Shown here: positions 9,124-18,581 of the stretch, piece by piece
Numbering within the stretch: the stretch's first letter is position 1
Layout: the number at the start of each line of letters is the position of its first letter
Assembly: GCA_964531265.1 (NCBI GenBank)
Contig: CAZHDW010000008.1
Span: 11,981-75,980 of the forward strand
DNA length: 64,000 nucleotides
Origin: Hominenteromicrobium sp964531265
GTDB taxonomy: Bacteria > Bacillota > Clostridia > Oscillospirales > Acutalibacteraceae
Direction: 5' to 3'
The notes under the pieces: model-generated
Told to the model about the DNA's origin: nothing
The model's input: the letters and a program-made list of their open reading frames with translations, nothing else
Databases searched by the model: none
Made by a program: the position numbers and the translations under genes

Positions 9124-10376
9124 TGATAGAGAATATCAGACTTTCTTTTCAGGGAATATGGTCGCATAAGATGCGTTCCTTTCTGACTATGCTCGGTATA
9201 ATCATAGGAATTGCTTCAATAATCTCCATAGTGTCAACAATAAAGGGCACAAATGAGCAGATAAAGAAGAACCTGATAGGCTCGGGCACCAATACCGTGC
9301 AGATACAGCTTTATCGCGGAGATTATCAGTATGAAATGCTCTATGAGGGCTTGCCCACCGGAATTGAGGTGAGCGATGACGAGGTGATGCAGAAAATACT
9401 TGACGTTGATGATGTTGAGAATGCTGCATTCTATACAAGCAGAACGGACTACTACAATTCTGTTTATTTCAAGAACAATGGAGTTTCCGGTGCGCAGATA
9501 TACGGCGTTGATAACAGTTATTTCTCCACGAATGAGCTGGTGCTCAAGAGCGGAAGACTTTTTGTCGACAGTGATTTTACGGATTTCCATTCCGCGGCCA
9601 TTATAGATTCCGATATGGTCGAATCGCTCTTTGACGGCGAGAATCCGATAGGAAGGACTATCGAGATAAATACGATACCCTTCGCCGTTGTCGGCATAGT
9701 TGAGGAAAATTCGAAGTTTGAGCCGGTCATCAACTCGATAGATGAGTACTATACCTACTATTCGGGTAATTCGGCGGCACGTGTGTTCATAACAAATGCT
9801 ATGTGGCCGGCACTCTATACCTTTGATGAGCCTCAGAATGTTGCTATACGCGTATCAAATACCGAGGCTATGACGGATGCAGGAAAGGCTGTTGCCGAGA
9901 TAATGAACGAGCAGGTCATAAGCGGCGATATTCAGTATCAGGCGCAGGATCTTCTCAAGCAGGCTCAGGATTTGCAGGATCTCAGCAGCTCCACCAACAG
10001 TCAGCTTATATGGATAGCAAGCATATCCCTGCTTGTCGGCGGTATCGGTGTTATGAATATCATGCTGGTTTCGGTGACGGAGCGTACAAGGGAGATAGGC
10101 CTGAAAAAGGCTATCGGAGCTAAGAAGAGCCGCATCCTGTGGCAGTTCCTGACTGAGGCTGCGGTGCTCACAAGCCTTGGTGGTGTTGTCGGAGTAGGTG
10201 CGGGTATCGGTCTGGCAGAGATAATTTCAAGGGTCACCTCGGCGCCGGTCGCGATAAGCGTACCGGCAATCGTGATAGCGGTGGTGTTTTCAATGGCTAT
10301 CGGTATTATTTTCGGTCTGATACCGTCATTTAAGGCGGCAAATCTCAACCCGATCGATGCTTTGAGACACGAATAA
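9123..10376 (+). CDS. MacB-like ABC transporter permease (FtsX fold)
   Basis: 417 aa. N-terminal membrane helix (about 18-40), an extracytoplasmic MacB core domain (about 45-285), then three membrane helices in the FtsX domain (about 292-410) with the conserved RTREIGLKKAIGA cytoplasmic loop and the closing NPIDALRHE. It forms the channel-less mechanotransmitting dimer driven by the upstream ATPase. Its start overlaps the previous stop (TAATG). It is the last gene of the operon; a terminator follows at once. Confidence 0.93.
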   Translation: MIENIRLSFQGIWSHKMRSFLTMLGIIIGIASIISIVSTIKGTNEQIKKNLIGSGTNTVQIQLYRGDYQYEMLYEGLPTGIEVSDDEVMQKILDVDDVENAAFYTSRTDYYNSVYFKNNGVSGAQIYGVDNSYFSTNELVLKSGRLFVDSDFTDFHSAAIIDSDMVESLFDGENPIGRTIEINTIPFAVVGIVEENSKFEPVINSIDEYYTYYSGNSAARVFITNAMWPALYTFDEPQNVAIRVSNTEAMTDAGKAVAEIMNEQVISGDIQYQAQDLLKQAQDLQDLSSSTNSQLIWIASISLLVGGIGVMNIMLVSVTERTREIGLKKAIGAKKSRILWQFLTEAAVLTSLGGVVGVGAGIGLAEIISRVTSAPVAISVPAIVIAVVFSMAIGIIFGLIPSFKAANLNPIDALRHE

Positions 10377-10385
10377 ATAACAAAT

Positions 10386-10432
10386 AAAAGCGGATGCAGC
10401 GCTGTCTACGGCAGCCTTGCAGCCGCTTTTTG
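10386..10432 (+). terminator. Terminator of the ABC export operon
   Basis: Arms AAAAGCGG and CCGCTTTT bracket a long, partly paired loop and end in a run of five T. Confidence 0.75.
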
Positions 10433-10457
10433 TATAGTCATATGGTGATTTATAGTA

Positions 10458-10486
10458 TTGAATTTTAATATTTCCTGTGCTATACT
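10458..10486 (+). promoter_or_regulatory. Promoter of the GH29 fucosidase gene
   Basis: TTGAAT and TATACT are spaced by 17 bp, with TG one base before the -10. The gene starts 31 bases further on. Confidence 0.6.
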
Positions 10487-10516
10487 CATCGTAAATCACA
10501 GGGAGAGGTGTTTTTT

Positions 10517-11740
10517 ATGATTATTGAATCTCGAATCAAGGATTTCGAAAAGCTTGGTTTTGGCATGTTTGTTCATTTCGGCATTTACAGCGTTCTCGGT
10601 AAGGGCGAATGGGGAAAGTACATTTTGGAAATTCCTGATGAGGAATACGAGCCGCTTGTAAACGTGTTTGATCCAGACCCGGATTGGGCTAAGAAGCTTG
10701 TTGCCACCGCTAAGGATGCCGGTTGCAAGTATATCACGCTTACAACTCGTCATCACGACGGCTTTTCACTGTACGATACCTGCGGCCTTAATGATTACGA
10801 CGCACCCCATGCAAAGTGCGGACGTGACCTTGTGCGTGAGTTTGTCAATGCCTGCCGTGCCGAAGGCATAGTTCCGTTCTTCTACCATACTCTGCTCGAC
10901 TGGCATGAAAAGACCTATGATACCGACTTCCCGGAATATTTGAAGTATCTCAGAAGAAGTGTGGAGATACTCTGCACGAATTACGGCAAGATCGGCGGAC
11001 TGTGGTTTGACGGCAAGTGGAATAAGCCGGATGCCGATTGGGAGGAGGACGCTCTTTACGGACTCATCAGAAAGTATCAGCCCGATGCAATGATAATCAA
11101 CAATACGGGCCTTTCCGAACGTGGAAGACTGGGCCATATAGAACTTGACAGTGTTACATTTGAGCGTGGTCGCCCGCAGCCGATAAATCTTGCCGATTCT
11201 CCGAAGTATGTTGCTTCCGAGATGTGCCAGACCCTCGGTGAGACATGGGGCTACGGTGCAAATGACATCAATTACAAATCACCCGGAACACTCATTACCG
11301 ACCTGTGCGTTTGCCGCAGATACGGTGCAAACCTGCTTTTGAATGTCGGCCCGATGGGTAATGGTCTGCTGAGACCCCTCGATACAGAGCTTCTGCGCTG
11401 CATGGGAGTCTGGACAAAGGTCTACGGTGAGGCTGTGTATAATGTTCGTCCGTCTGATATTGAGGTCGATAGCGAAAGCGGGGACTACATTCTGAATAAT
11501 GGAGACGAATATTATGTTTTCTGCCACGATGTAGGCATGTCGGGTGACGGAAATGTAGTTATAAATGAGCCGCGTTATACCGATAAGTTCAGCTTTGAAA
11601 AGCCCATAAAGAGCATCAAATGGTTGGATAGCGGTACAGCCGTTCAATTCACTCAGGAAAATGGTATCGTTTCCATGAATACGTGCCCGTTTGCTTACGG
11701 AACAAACTATGTCATCCGTGTGGCTAAGATAGAGCTGTGA
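10517..11740 (+). CDS. GH29 alpha-L-fucosidase
   Basis: 407 aa glycoside hydrolase that releases terminal alpha-L-fucose from glycans. GH29 hallmarks are the FGMFVHFGIYSV start, the TLTTRHHDGFSLYD strand and GGLWFDGKW, where the Asp is the expected nucleophile. No signal peptide is present, so it acts in the cytoplasm on imported fucosylated oligosaccharides. GGGAGAGG lies about 8 nt before ATG 10517; an upstream in-frame GTG (10508) overlaps that site. The C-terminal beta domain is short. It has its own promoter and no linked sugar transporter. Confidence 0.92.
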   Translation: MIIESRIKDFEKLGFGMFVHFGIYSVLGKGEWGKYILEIPDEEYEPLVNVFDPDPDWAKKLVATAKDAGCKYITLTTRHHDGFSLYDTCGLNDYDAPHAKCGRDLVREFVNACRAEGIVPFFYHTLLDWHEKTYDTDFPEYLKYLRRSVEILCTNYGKIGGLWFDGKWNKPDADWEEDALYGLIRKYQPDAMIINNTGLSERGRLGHIELDSVTFERGRPQPINLADSPKYVASEMCQTLGETWGYGANDINYKSPGTLITDLCVCRRYGANLLLNVGPMGNGLLRPLDTELLRCMGVWTKVYGEAVYNVRPSDIEVDSESGDYILNNGDEYYVFCHDVGMSGDGNVVINEPRYTDKFSFEKPIKSIKWLDSGTAVQFTQENGIVSMNTCPFAYGTNYVIRVAKIEL

Positions 11741-11797
11741 TGCTCCGTTTGTGCGGCTCAGCATATTTACTTTGAAAAGTTTTTCGGTAAAAATCGT

Positions 11798-11826
11798 TTG
11801 AAAAAAGCTTTTGTTTGTACTATAAT
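11798..11826 (+). promoter_or_regulatory. Promoter of the first MATE gene
   Basis: TTGAAA (11798-11803) and TATAAT (11821-11826) are exactly 17 bp apart. The predicted start of transcription lies near 11833, just before a terminator-like hairpin. Confidence 0.65.
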
Positions 11827-11846
11827 GTACTTAACGAGTTGCTTTA

Positions 11847-11888
11847 AATGCGTAAGTCCAGTTTTGGGCTTACGCATTATTTTTTTGT
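11847..11888 (+). promoter_or_regulatory. Leader terminator (attenuator candidate) before the MATE gene
   Basis: A 13-bp stem (11847-11859 with 11866-11878, one G-U pair) with a 6-base loop is followed by ATTTTTTTG, a standard intrinsic terminator. It sits between the promoter and the GGAGGT ribosome site of the MATE gene, so it should control read-through rather than end an upstream gene. No clear antiterminator was found in the very short (about 15 nt) sequence before it. Confidence 0.6.
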
Positions 11889-11904
11889 TTTTTGGAGGTA
11901 AATA

Positions 11905-13320
11905 ATGGAAGAACAGAACCAGTCCTATCTTGCGACAGAGAGGATCGGCAGTTTGATGGGCAAATACGCTGTGCCGTGCATCATTTCGCTGCTTGTAGGC
12001 GCACTCTACAACATTGTCGACCAGATATTCATTGCAAATGCGGATTATCTCGGCTCATTCGGTAACGCGGCAAATACGGTCGTATTCCCGTTGACGGTCA
12101 TTGCGCTCGGTGTAGCAGTTATGATCGGTGACGGCTGCTGTGCGTTCGTCAGTATATCGCTGGGAGCGGATAACTCAAAAAACGCAAAGCTCAGCGTCGG
12201 AAATTCGGTACTCCTCTGCATAGTAAGCAGTATTGTCATCACTGCGCTGTACCTTGGCTTTTCCGAGCCCATACTCACGGCCTTCGGAGGCAATGTCAAC
12301 GCCGAGACCTTTGCACTTTCAAAGGAATACTTCTTCTGGATAACCCTTGGCATACCGTTCTACATGTTCGGTCAGGCAATGAATCCCATAATCCGTGCGG
12401 ACGGCTCACCGAAATTTGCCATGGTTTCAACTCTTACCGGTGCGGTGCTGAATATAATTCTCGACCCCATATTCATTTTTGTCCTTAAGTGGGGAATGAT
12501 GGGTGCCGCCGTTGCAACGGTTATCGGTCAGATGGCTACCGCCGCCCTTGCTGCGTGGTACATCTGCCGCGCCAAAATAATCAAGCCGAGTGTGAAGGAT
12601 CTGCGTCCCGATGTCTCCGTCATAGCAAAGACCGCATCCCTCGGCCTGTGCAGCTTTTTGGCTCAGATATCCCTTGTAGCCGCAATGGCAGCTATCAACA
12701 ACATGATACGCAAGTATGGTGCACTCGATGTGGTATTCTCGCAGGAGCAGTACTCGCAGATACCGATGGCGGTGGTCGGAATCGTCATGAAGTTTTTACA
12801 GATCGTCATTTCAATCGTTATCGGTATGGCTGCCGGCTGCATACCGATAGTTGGCTACAATATGGGTGCTAAGCTGGCACACAGAGTAAAGGCACTTTTC
12901 ACAAGGCTTATAGTCATTGAGGCCTGCATAGGCACCGTATCCCTTGCTGTTGTAGAGCTATGCCCGAGATTTTTGATACAGATATTCGGTGCGGAAAATG
13001 AGAGCACATACTATACGGATTTCGCGGTTAAGGCATTCAGAGTGTATCTCTGCATGATAATCCTTGCGTGCGTAAACAAGGCCACATTTATATTCTTACA
13101 GGCAATGGGTAAGGCGGTGGAATCCACCATGCTCTCCATGGTCAGGGAGATCGTTTTCGGTGTGGGCTTTGCGCTTGTACTTCCGATTTTCTTTGGTCTT
13201 GACGGTGTGCTGTATTCAATGCCCGTGTCAGATGTCTTGACGGCAGTGATCTCCGCTGTTATCATTGCAAAGACATACAGGCAATTGGATTCTGAGATAA
13301 AATCATCCGAAACCCAATAA
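11905..13320 (+). CDS. MATE-family multidrug efflux transporter
   Basis: 471 aa with twelve predicted membrane helices in two homologous halves, beginning at a typical MATE N-terminus (IGSLMGKYAVPCIISLLVGALYN). These proteins export cationic drugs or metabolites using a Na+ or H+ gradient. GGAGGT lies 7 nt before ATG. It stands alone between the fucosidase and mannosidase genes, and its mRNA leader carries a terminator hairpin, so expression is probably conditional. The natural substrate is unknown. Confidence 0.9.
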   Translation: MEEQNQSYLATERIGSLMGKYAVPCIISLLVGALYNIVDQIFIANADYLGSFGNAANTVVFPLTVIALGVAVMIGDGCCAFVSISLGADNSKNAKLSVGNSVLLCIVSSIVITALYLGFSEPILTAFGGNVNAETFALSKEYFFWITLGIPFYMFGQAMNPIIRADGSPKFAMVSTLTGAVLNIILDPIFIFVLKWGMMGAAVATVIGQMATAALAAWYICRAKIIKPSVKDLRPDVSVIAKTASLGLCSFLAQISLVAAMAAINNMIRKYGALDVVFSQEQYSQIPMAVVGIVMKFLQIVISIVIGMAAGCIPIVGYNMGAKLAHRVKALFTRLIVIEACIGTVSLAVVELCPRFLIQIFGAENESTYYTDFAVKAFRVYLCMIILACVNKATFIFLQAMGKAVESTMLSMVREIVFGVGFALVLPIFFGLDGVLYSMPVSDVLTAVISAVIIAKTYRQLDSEIKSSETQ

Positions 13321-13469
13321 GGCTTTAAAAGGCGTTCCAGGAAACTTGAGCGCTTTTTTGCCTAAAAAAGTTAATTTGAGGACTTCATTTTTTGAAATAA
13401 TGTGCTATACTGTAGCTGAGTATGGCGAAAGCCAGGAAATGTATAATTGATCATTTTGGAGGAAGTTGT

Positions 13470-15776
13470 ATGACCTTGAACGGAAAATGGAGATTATATT
13501 ATTCTCCCGAGGGAAGCGTTAAAGTGGATTCGGTAAATGCGCTGGCAGACAGCGGTATTCCGAGTGTTGAGGCAATGGTTCCTGGCAATGTTGAGCTTGA
13601 TCTTTCAAGAGCCGGTGTTCTGCCGGAGGATCTTTTCAAGGGAATGAATATCCTTGAAGCGGAGAAGTACGAGAACTACGAGTGGTGGTACGAGACGGAG
13701 TTCGATGCCCCCGATGCTCCCGATGCTGACCACAAGGTCATTCTGCATTTCGGTGCCGTTGACTGCTTTGCCGATTACTATCTTAACGGTGAAAAGTTTG
13801 GCGAGAGCGATAATATGTTCATCGCTCAGGATTTTGACGTTACGGATATCCTGAAGTATAACGAAGAGAACACACTGCATGTTCACCTTGCATCTGCTGT
13901 TTTGAAGGGCGCTGCGCAGGACATCGAGCCTAATATGGCGATGTTCAGCTGGCATCCTACTACTATCTCGACGAATGTTCGTAAGGCTCCGCATAACTAC
14001 GGCTGGGATATCATGCCGAGAGCCGTAAGCGCAGGTATTTGGAGAGATGTAGAACTGATCTACAAGAACAAATATGATTTTCGCTATATCTATTTTGCAC
14101 TTATGTCCATGAACGGCAAGGACGGCGTCGTAAACATGATGTACGATTCCGATATTCAGCCCGAGTATGCCTTCAAGGATCATCATTTGAGAATATACGG
14201 AAAGTGCGGAGACAGTGAATTTGCCGTGCAGACCGATGAAAAGACGATGAGAAAGACCGGCGCAGGTGTATTCAGCTTCACAATACCGGATATCAAGCTC
14301 TGGTGGCCGAAGCATTACGGTGAGCCGAATCTCTACGACATTACGGTGGAGCTCATAGATCAGAACGGCGACACATTGATGAAGAGAGCTGTGCGTAGGG
14401 GCTTCAGAAAATTGGAGCTGCACCACAGCGAGATCGTCGAAAAAGATGGCTGCTTTGAGTTTGTCGTGAATGGTCAGCGCATTATGGCAACCGGTACAAA
14501 CTGGGTTCCGATGGATGCTTACCACAGCAGGGATAAGGAAAGATATCAGACTGCGCTTGAAATGGCAGATGATATCGGCTGCAATATCATTCGCTGCTGG
14601 GGCGGCAATGTCTATGAGGATCACGCGTTCTTCGATTTCTGCGACGAGCACGGCATTCTCGTTTGGCAGGACTTCTCAATGGCCTGCCAGTATTATCCGC
14701 AGCATGATGAATTCATGGCAAAAATCAGAAAGGAAGCTGAGTGGGTCATCAAGGAATACAGGGATCACCCGTGTATAGCACTTTGGTCCGGCGACAACGA
14801 GATAGATTCCATGCTTGTCAGCCATATAGACCCTGCTGTAAACCGCATAACACGAGAGCTTCTGCCCCGTGTAGTTGAGAGGCTTGATCCGATACGCCCG
14901 TATATCGCATCTTCTCCGTATATCTCCTCTAAGGCATATAACATGGGCGATAACAAGCAGGGCAGCCAGTTCTACCCCGAGGATCATCTGTGGGGCCCGA
15001 GAGATTACTTCAAGAGCGATTTCTACAAGAACGCAAAGGCGTATTTTGTGAGCGAGGCCGGTTATCACGGATGCCCGAACAAGGAATCGATTGAAAAGTT
15101 CATCGATCCCGAATATGTCTGGCCGTATCAGAATAATAAGCAGTGGAATCTCCATTCCAGCGATCAGCGCCACAATAATACATGGGATGACCGCACCATG
15201 CTCATGCATCGTCAGGTTCAGCAGCTCTTCGGCGAGGTTCCCACGGATATGGATGATTATATCATCGCCTCCCAGATTTCTCAGGCAGAGGCCAAGAAGT
15301 TCTTTGTTGAGCACATGCGTGCCAAGATGTCAAGAAACGGCGGTATGATCTGGTGGAATCTTGTTGACGGCTGGCCGCAGATGTCCGACGCTGTCGTCGA
15401 TTATTATTACAGTAAGAAGCTGGCATATGACTATATAAAGCGTTCTCAGCGTGATTTTATCGTTATGATAGATGAGATGACAAGCTGGCGCCATCCGGTT
15501 ATTACGGCTAACAGCACGCTTGAAACGGTTTCCGGCCATGTAATCGTAAAGGATATTGACAGTGGTGAGGTGTTCTTTGAAACGGACTTCACAGCAGGGC
15601 CGAATTCCAATACATATCTCGGTGATTTCGAGCTTATGTATTCCGATAAGGGTATGTTCCTTATCGAGTGGGAGACTGATAAGGGTGAGAAATACTTCAA
15701 CACCTATCTGTACGGCTCTCCGAAATTTGATCTTGCACAGTATAAGAGCTGGCTTGAGAAGATCAAAAGCCTCTGA
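13470..15776 (+). CDS. GH2-family beta-mannosidase-like glycoside hydrolase
   Basis: 768 aa. N-terminal sugar-binding jelly roll (about 1-160), immunoglobulin-like domain (about 190-290) and a TIM barrel. In the barrel WSGDNEID carries the expected acid/base Glu and VSEAGYHGCP the nucleophile Glu. The WYETEF and MVPGNVELDL segments match beta-mannosidases more than beta-galactosidases. It would remove terminal beta-mannose in the cytoplasm; no signal peptide is seen. ATG 13470 has TTTTGGAGG 7 nt upstream. A TGCTATACT extended -10 lies at 13403-13411 with a poor -35. Together with the fucosidase this suggests use of host or plant glycans. Confidence 0.85.
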   Translation: MTLNGKWRLYYSPEGSVKVDSVNALADSGIPSVEAMVPGNVELDLSRAGVLPEDLFKGMNILEAEKYENYEWWYETEFDAPDAPDADHKVILHFGAVDCFADYYLNGEKFGESDNMFIAQDFDVTDILKYNEENTLHVHLASAVLKGAAQDIEPNMAMFSWHPTTISTNVRKAPHNYGWDIMPRAVSAGIWRDVELIYKNKYDFRYIYFALMSMNGKDGVVNMMYDSDIQPEYAFKDHHLRIYGKCGDSEFAVQTDEKTMRKTGAGVFSFTIPDIKLWWPKHYGEPNLYDITVELIDQNGDTLMKRAVRRGFRKLELHHSEIVEKDGCFEFVVNGQRIMATGTNWVPMDAYHSRDKERYQTALEMADDIGCNIIRCWGGNVYEDHAFFDFCDEHGILVWQDFSMACQYYPQHDEFMAKIRKEAEWVIKEYRDHPCIALWSGDNEIDSMLVSHIDPAVNRITRELLPRVVERLDPIRPYIASSPYISSKAYNMGDNKQGSQFYPEDHLWGPRDYFKSDFYKNAKAYFVSEAGYHGCPNKESIEKFIDPEYVWPYQNNKQWNLHSSDQRHNNTWDDRTMLMHRQVQQLFGEVPTDMDDYIIASQISQAEAKKFFVEHMRAKMSRNGGMIWWNLVDGWPQMSDAVVDYYYSKKLAYDYIKRSQRDFIVMIDEMTSWRHPVITANSTLETVSGHVIVKDIDSGEVFFETDFTAGPNSNTYLGDFELMYSDKGMFLIEWETDKGEKYFNTYLYGSPKFDLAQYKSWLEKIKSL

Positions 15777-15797
15777 TATTTGATTTTCAAAACTGAT

Positions 15798-15845
15798 AGC
15801 GGCCAATACTCTGGTTATGTAAACCGGGTGTTGGCCGCTTTTTGT
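15798..15845 (+). terminator. Terminator of the GH2 gene
   Basis: AGCGGCCAA pairs with TTGGCCGCT, with further pairing inside, followed by TTTTTG. Confidence 0.8.
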
Positions 15846-15856
15846 GTTGGAAACTA

Positions 15857-15897
15857 TAAAAAAACGTTCCCAAGGCCTGGAATTTTCCTTGGGAACG
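15857..15897 (-). terminator. Terminator of the hydrogenase operon
   Basis: The perfect 11-bp arms CGTTCCCAAGG and CCTTGGGAACG are followed on the minus strand by seven T. It faces the GH2 terminator and lies about 75 bases beyond the last hydrogenase gene. Confidence 0.85.
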
Positions 15898-15973
15898 ATG
15901 TTCAAAATGTTGTCCGGGATATTGAATCAAAGAGGCAAATTATGATTTTAATATAAAGGACAACCGGAGTAAT

Positions 15974-17395
15974 TTATTTCAACTGTGCGATAGCGTCGCT
16001 GATGGTTTTCTCAAGCGCTTCTCTGCCGTATACGTCGACCTGAGCCTTGTTCTTCTCGCCGTGAGTGAGACAGCCTGCACCACCGATGCATCCGCCGACA
16101 CAGGCCATGCCCTCGATGAAGTTTGCGTCGAGCACATTCTTGCTCTTCTTGAGCAGTGCCATACGGCAGGCTTCAATGCCATCACAGGGGATAGCCTTGA
16201 GGTCGAACTCAATGCCCTGCTCCTTGAGACCCTCTGCAACTGCATCGGAAAGACCGCCGGAACGAGCAAAGATTCTGCCGAAGTAGGATGCGTTATCGAG
16301 AACATCCTCCGGAAGAGAGGTTATCTCCATATCGCGGCTGTCAAAGAGAGCCTGGAGCTCCTCAAAGGTGAGCACAGAATCGACATAGGGCTTAACGGTG
16401 TCAAGCTTCATTTCTGCCTTCTTAGCTGTGCACGGCCCGATGAATACGACCTTTGCGTCCTCGGTGGTGTCCTTGAGGTACTTAGCAAGAGCGGCCATAG
16501 GAGACAGGTTGTGGGAGACATAGGGGAGGAGCTTCGGGAAAGCGGACTTGATGTACTGCACGAATGCAGGGCAGCAGGAGCTTGTAAGGAAGCCCTTTTC
16601 TGCGAGCTCCTGAGATTCTGCCTGAGCGACCATGTCGGCGCCGAGAGCAGCCTCGATGACTGTATAGAAACCGAGCTCCTTGAGGCCGGAAATGACCTGG
16701 CCGAGCTTAGCATATGTGAACTGGCTGGAAATTGACGGAGCAACTATAGCATATACCTTATACTTCTTGTTATTCTCGCTCTTCTTGATGAGGTCGATTA
16801 CATCGAGTATGTAGGACTTATCGGTGATAGCACCGAACGGGCACTGGTATACGCATGCACCGCACTGGATGCACTTCTCGTTGTCGATAGCAGCAGCGTT
16901 GTCCTCACGGATGGAGATAGCCTTGACCTTGCAGGCGATCTGGCAGGGACGCTTGCGGTTTACGATAGCTGCATAGGGGCAAACCTTTGCGCACTGTCCG
17001 CACTCAACGCACTTAGATTTGTCGATGTGTGCAACATGGTTGTGGTCAAAGGAGATAGCGCCTCTCTTACAAACATCCTCGCAGCGGTGTGCAAGGCAGC
17101 CGCGGCAGGAATCGGTGACCTCATAGCCGGCAGCGGGACACTCGTCACATGCAATGTCGATGACCTCGATGATGTTCGGGTTGCTCTTATCGCCGCCCAT
17201 AGCAAGCTTTACACGCTCGCCGAGGATGGCACGTTCCTTGTAAACGCAGCAGCGCATGGTAGGTGTTTTTCCGGGAACGATCGTCTGAGGAATGTTCAGT
17301 ACATTTTCGAGCAGTGTATCGTTCCATGCCTCACGTGCAACCTCACGCAGGACTTTGTACTTCAAATGCTGTACCTTAGTGTCGAATTTTCTCAT
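15974..17395 (-). CDS. Group B-type [FeFe]-hydrogenase, monomeric
   Basis: 473 aa. An N-terminal part with scattered cysteines and four-Cys ferredoxin motifs (CVECGQCAKVCP, CIQCGACVYQCP) leads into the H-cluster domain. All three H-cluster motifs are complete: TSSCCPAF, IGPCTAKKAE and EGMACVGGCIGGAG. Motif variants and domain order match the group B enzymes of Clostridia, whose activity (ferredoxin-linked H2 metabolism) is inferred rather than well measured. It is the last gene of the operon that also holds a sensory-type hydrogenase and a phosphatase. The maturases HydE, HydF and HydG are not in the window. Confidence 0.88.
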   Translation of the reverse strand: MRKFDTKVQHLKYKVLREVAREAWNDTLLENVLNIPQTIVPGKTPTMRCCVYKERAILGERVKLAMGGDKSNPNIIEVIDIACDECPAAGYEVTDSCRGCLAHRCEDVCKRGAISFDHNHVAHIDKSKCVECGQCAKVCPYAAIVNRKRPCQIACKVKAISIREDNAAAIDNEKCIQCGACVYQCPFGAITDKSYILDVIDLIKKSENNKKYKVYAIVAPSISSQFTYAKLGQVISGLKELGFYTVIEAALGADMVAQAESQELAEKGFLTSSCCPAFVQYIKSAFPKLLPYVSHNLSPMAALAKYLKDTTEDAKVVFIGPCTAKKAEMKLDTVKPYVDSVLTFEELQALFDSRDMEITSLPEDVLDNASYFGRIFARSGGLSDAVAEGLKEQGIEFDLKAIPCDGIEACRMALLKKSKNVLDANFIEGMACVGGCIGGAGCLTHGEKNKAQVDVYGREALEKTISDAIAQLK

Positions 17396-17408
17396 TTAAT
17401 TAACTCCT

Positions 17409-18581
17409 TTAGAAATAACTTACCTTAATACGCTTGCCCATTTCCTTAAGGCATTTGGACAGCTCTTCTACAAGGTTCATCTTAATGCTGAAATTAATGG
17501 GAAGGTCCGGGTTCTGGTGCGCAGGGTTAATTGCACGGCCAACGTAGAAGTTGATGTCGGTCGCTTCTTCAAAAAGCAGTCTGCTTATCAGTGATGCACC
17601 GTCCTTTTTATAGCTCCAGTGCTCATAATACTTGTTTTCACCGAGGTAATCCTTGGCGTATTCAAGCACCTTGTTGACGGTGATAACGCCCTCTGTGACA
17701 AGGTCAACGCCCTCAATCTCAGCTATCGGCGGAACATCGGATTGCTCAAAGCTCAGCGTTGCGCGCAGAGGCTTTCCGAGGTACTTGGATGCTATAGAGG
17801 ATGTTGTTCCGCCGCAGATGATGTGCTTGCCCTCCTTAGAGAAGAAGAGGGACATCATGCGGTCTGCATCATCGCGGTTCGCCGGAGGGCCGAACAGCAG
17901 GTTCATCGGCTCACGCTTGCGTATACGGACTATGCACGCTGTGGCATCGTCGCCGGGCTGATTGCCATAGAGCTTATTGCACTCATCCACAAGCATTGTG
18001 GAGAGGGTTTTTGCGGTGTAACCAGCCGGAGCCAGCGTCTCAATAAAGCCGATTATCTCCTCACGTCTCCAACCGAAGTTGTAGGCAGTGCCGATACCGG
18101 CATGGGGGCAGCCGTCACTCATTGCAACAAAGAGGTCGTTCTCCTGAAGGTTGATGACGGTTTTATATATCTTCTTTCCGCCGATATTCATCTCGGTCTT
18201 CGGATAATCATAATTCACATCATTGCGGATGATGATGACCTGAGGGTTATCGTACTGGATGATCTCAGCGGACTGATTATTTTTGATATGTATTATGGTG
18301 AAGGTGGAGTAAGCAACACCGCGAATGGAGCACACGGGCAGTGTGGCAGCAATAGTGGAAACGCATTCCTCAAGCGGCAGACCCTCGGCCATCATCGTGG
18401 AGATGATCTTTGAGGTGAGGGTGGAGAGGATGCTTGCCTTAACGCCGCTGCCGAGACCGTCGGAAAGCACGATGACGGTGGAGAACTCATCGGGCTCAAC
18501 GATGTCAACATGGTCGCCGCAGAGCTGTTCGCCGTAATGATTTATACTTTTGTAACCGATATCTGCACACAAATCATTCAT
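17409..18581 (-). CDS. SpoIIE-type PP2C-like serine phosphatase
   Basis: 390 aa, cytoplasmic. The N-terminal 220 residues carry the PP2C metal-site motifs VLSDGLGSG, MSDGC and GDDATA. The C-terminal 160 residues form a separate domain that I do not recognise. Such phosphatases dephosphorylate anti-sigma antagonists or other phosphoserine proteins. It is encoded directly after the PAS-hydrogenase, with the start overlapping that gene's end by 8 bases, and before the group B hydrogenase. The order suggests the output arm of an H2- or redox-sensing pathway; this coupling is inference from context and known co-occurrence. Confidence 0.87.
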   Translation of the reverse strand: MNDLCADIGYKSINHYGEQLCGDHVDIVEPDEFSTVIVLSDGLGSGVKASILSTLTSKIISTMMAEGLPLEECVSTIAATLPVCSIRGVAYSTFTIIHIKNNQSAEIIQYDNPQVIIIRNDVNYDYPKTEMNIGGKKIYKTVINLQENDLFVAMSDGCPHAGIGTAYNFGWRREEIIGFIETLAPAGYTAKTLSTMLVDECNKLYGNQPGDDATACIVRIRKREPMNLLFGPPANRDDADRMMSLFFSKEGKHIICGGTTSSIASKYLGKPLRATLSFEQSDVPPIAEIEGVDLVTEGVITVNKVLEYAKDYLGENKYYEHWSYKKDGASLISRLLFEEATDINFYVGRAINPAHQNPDLPINFSIKMNLVEELSKCLKEMGKRIKVSYF

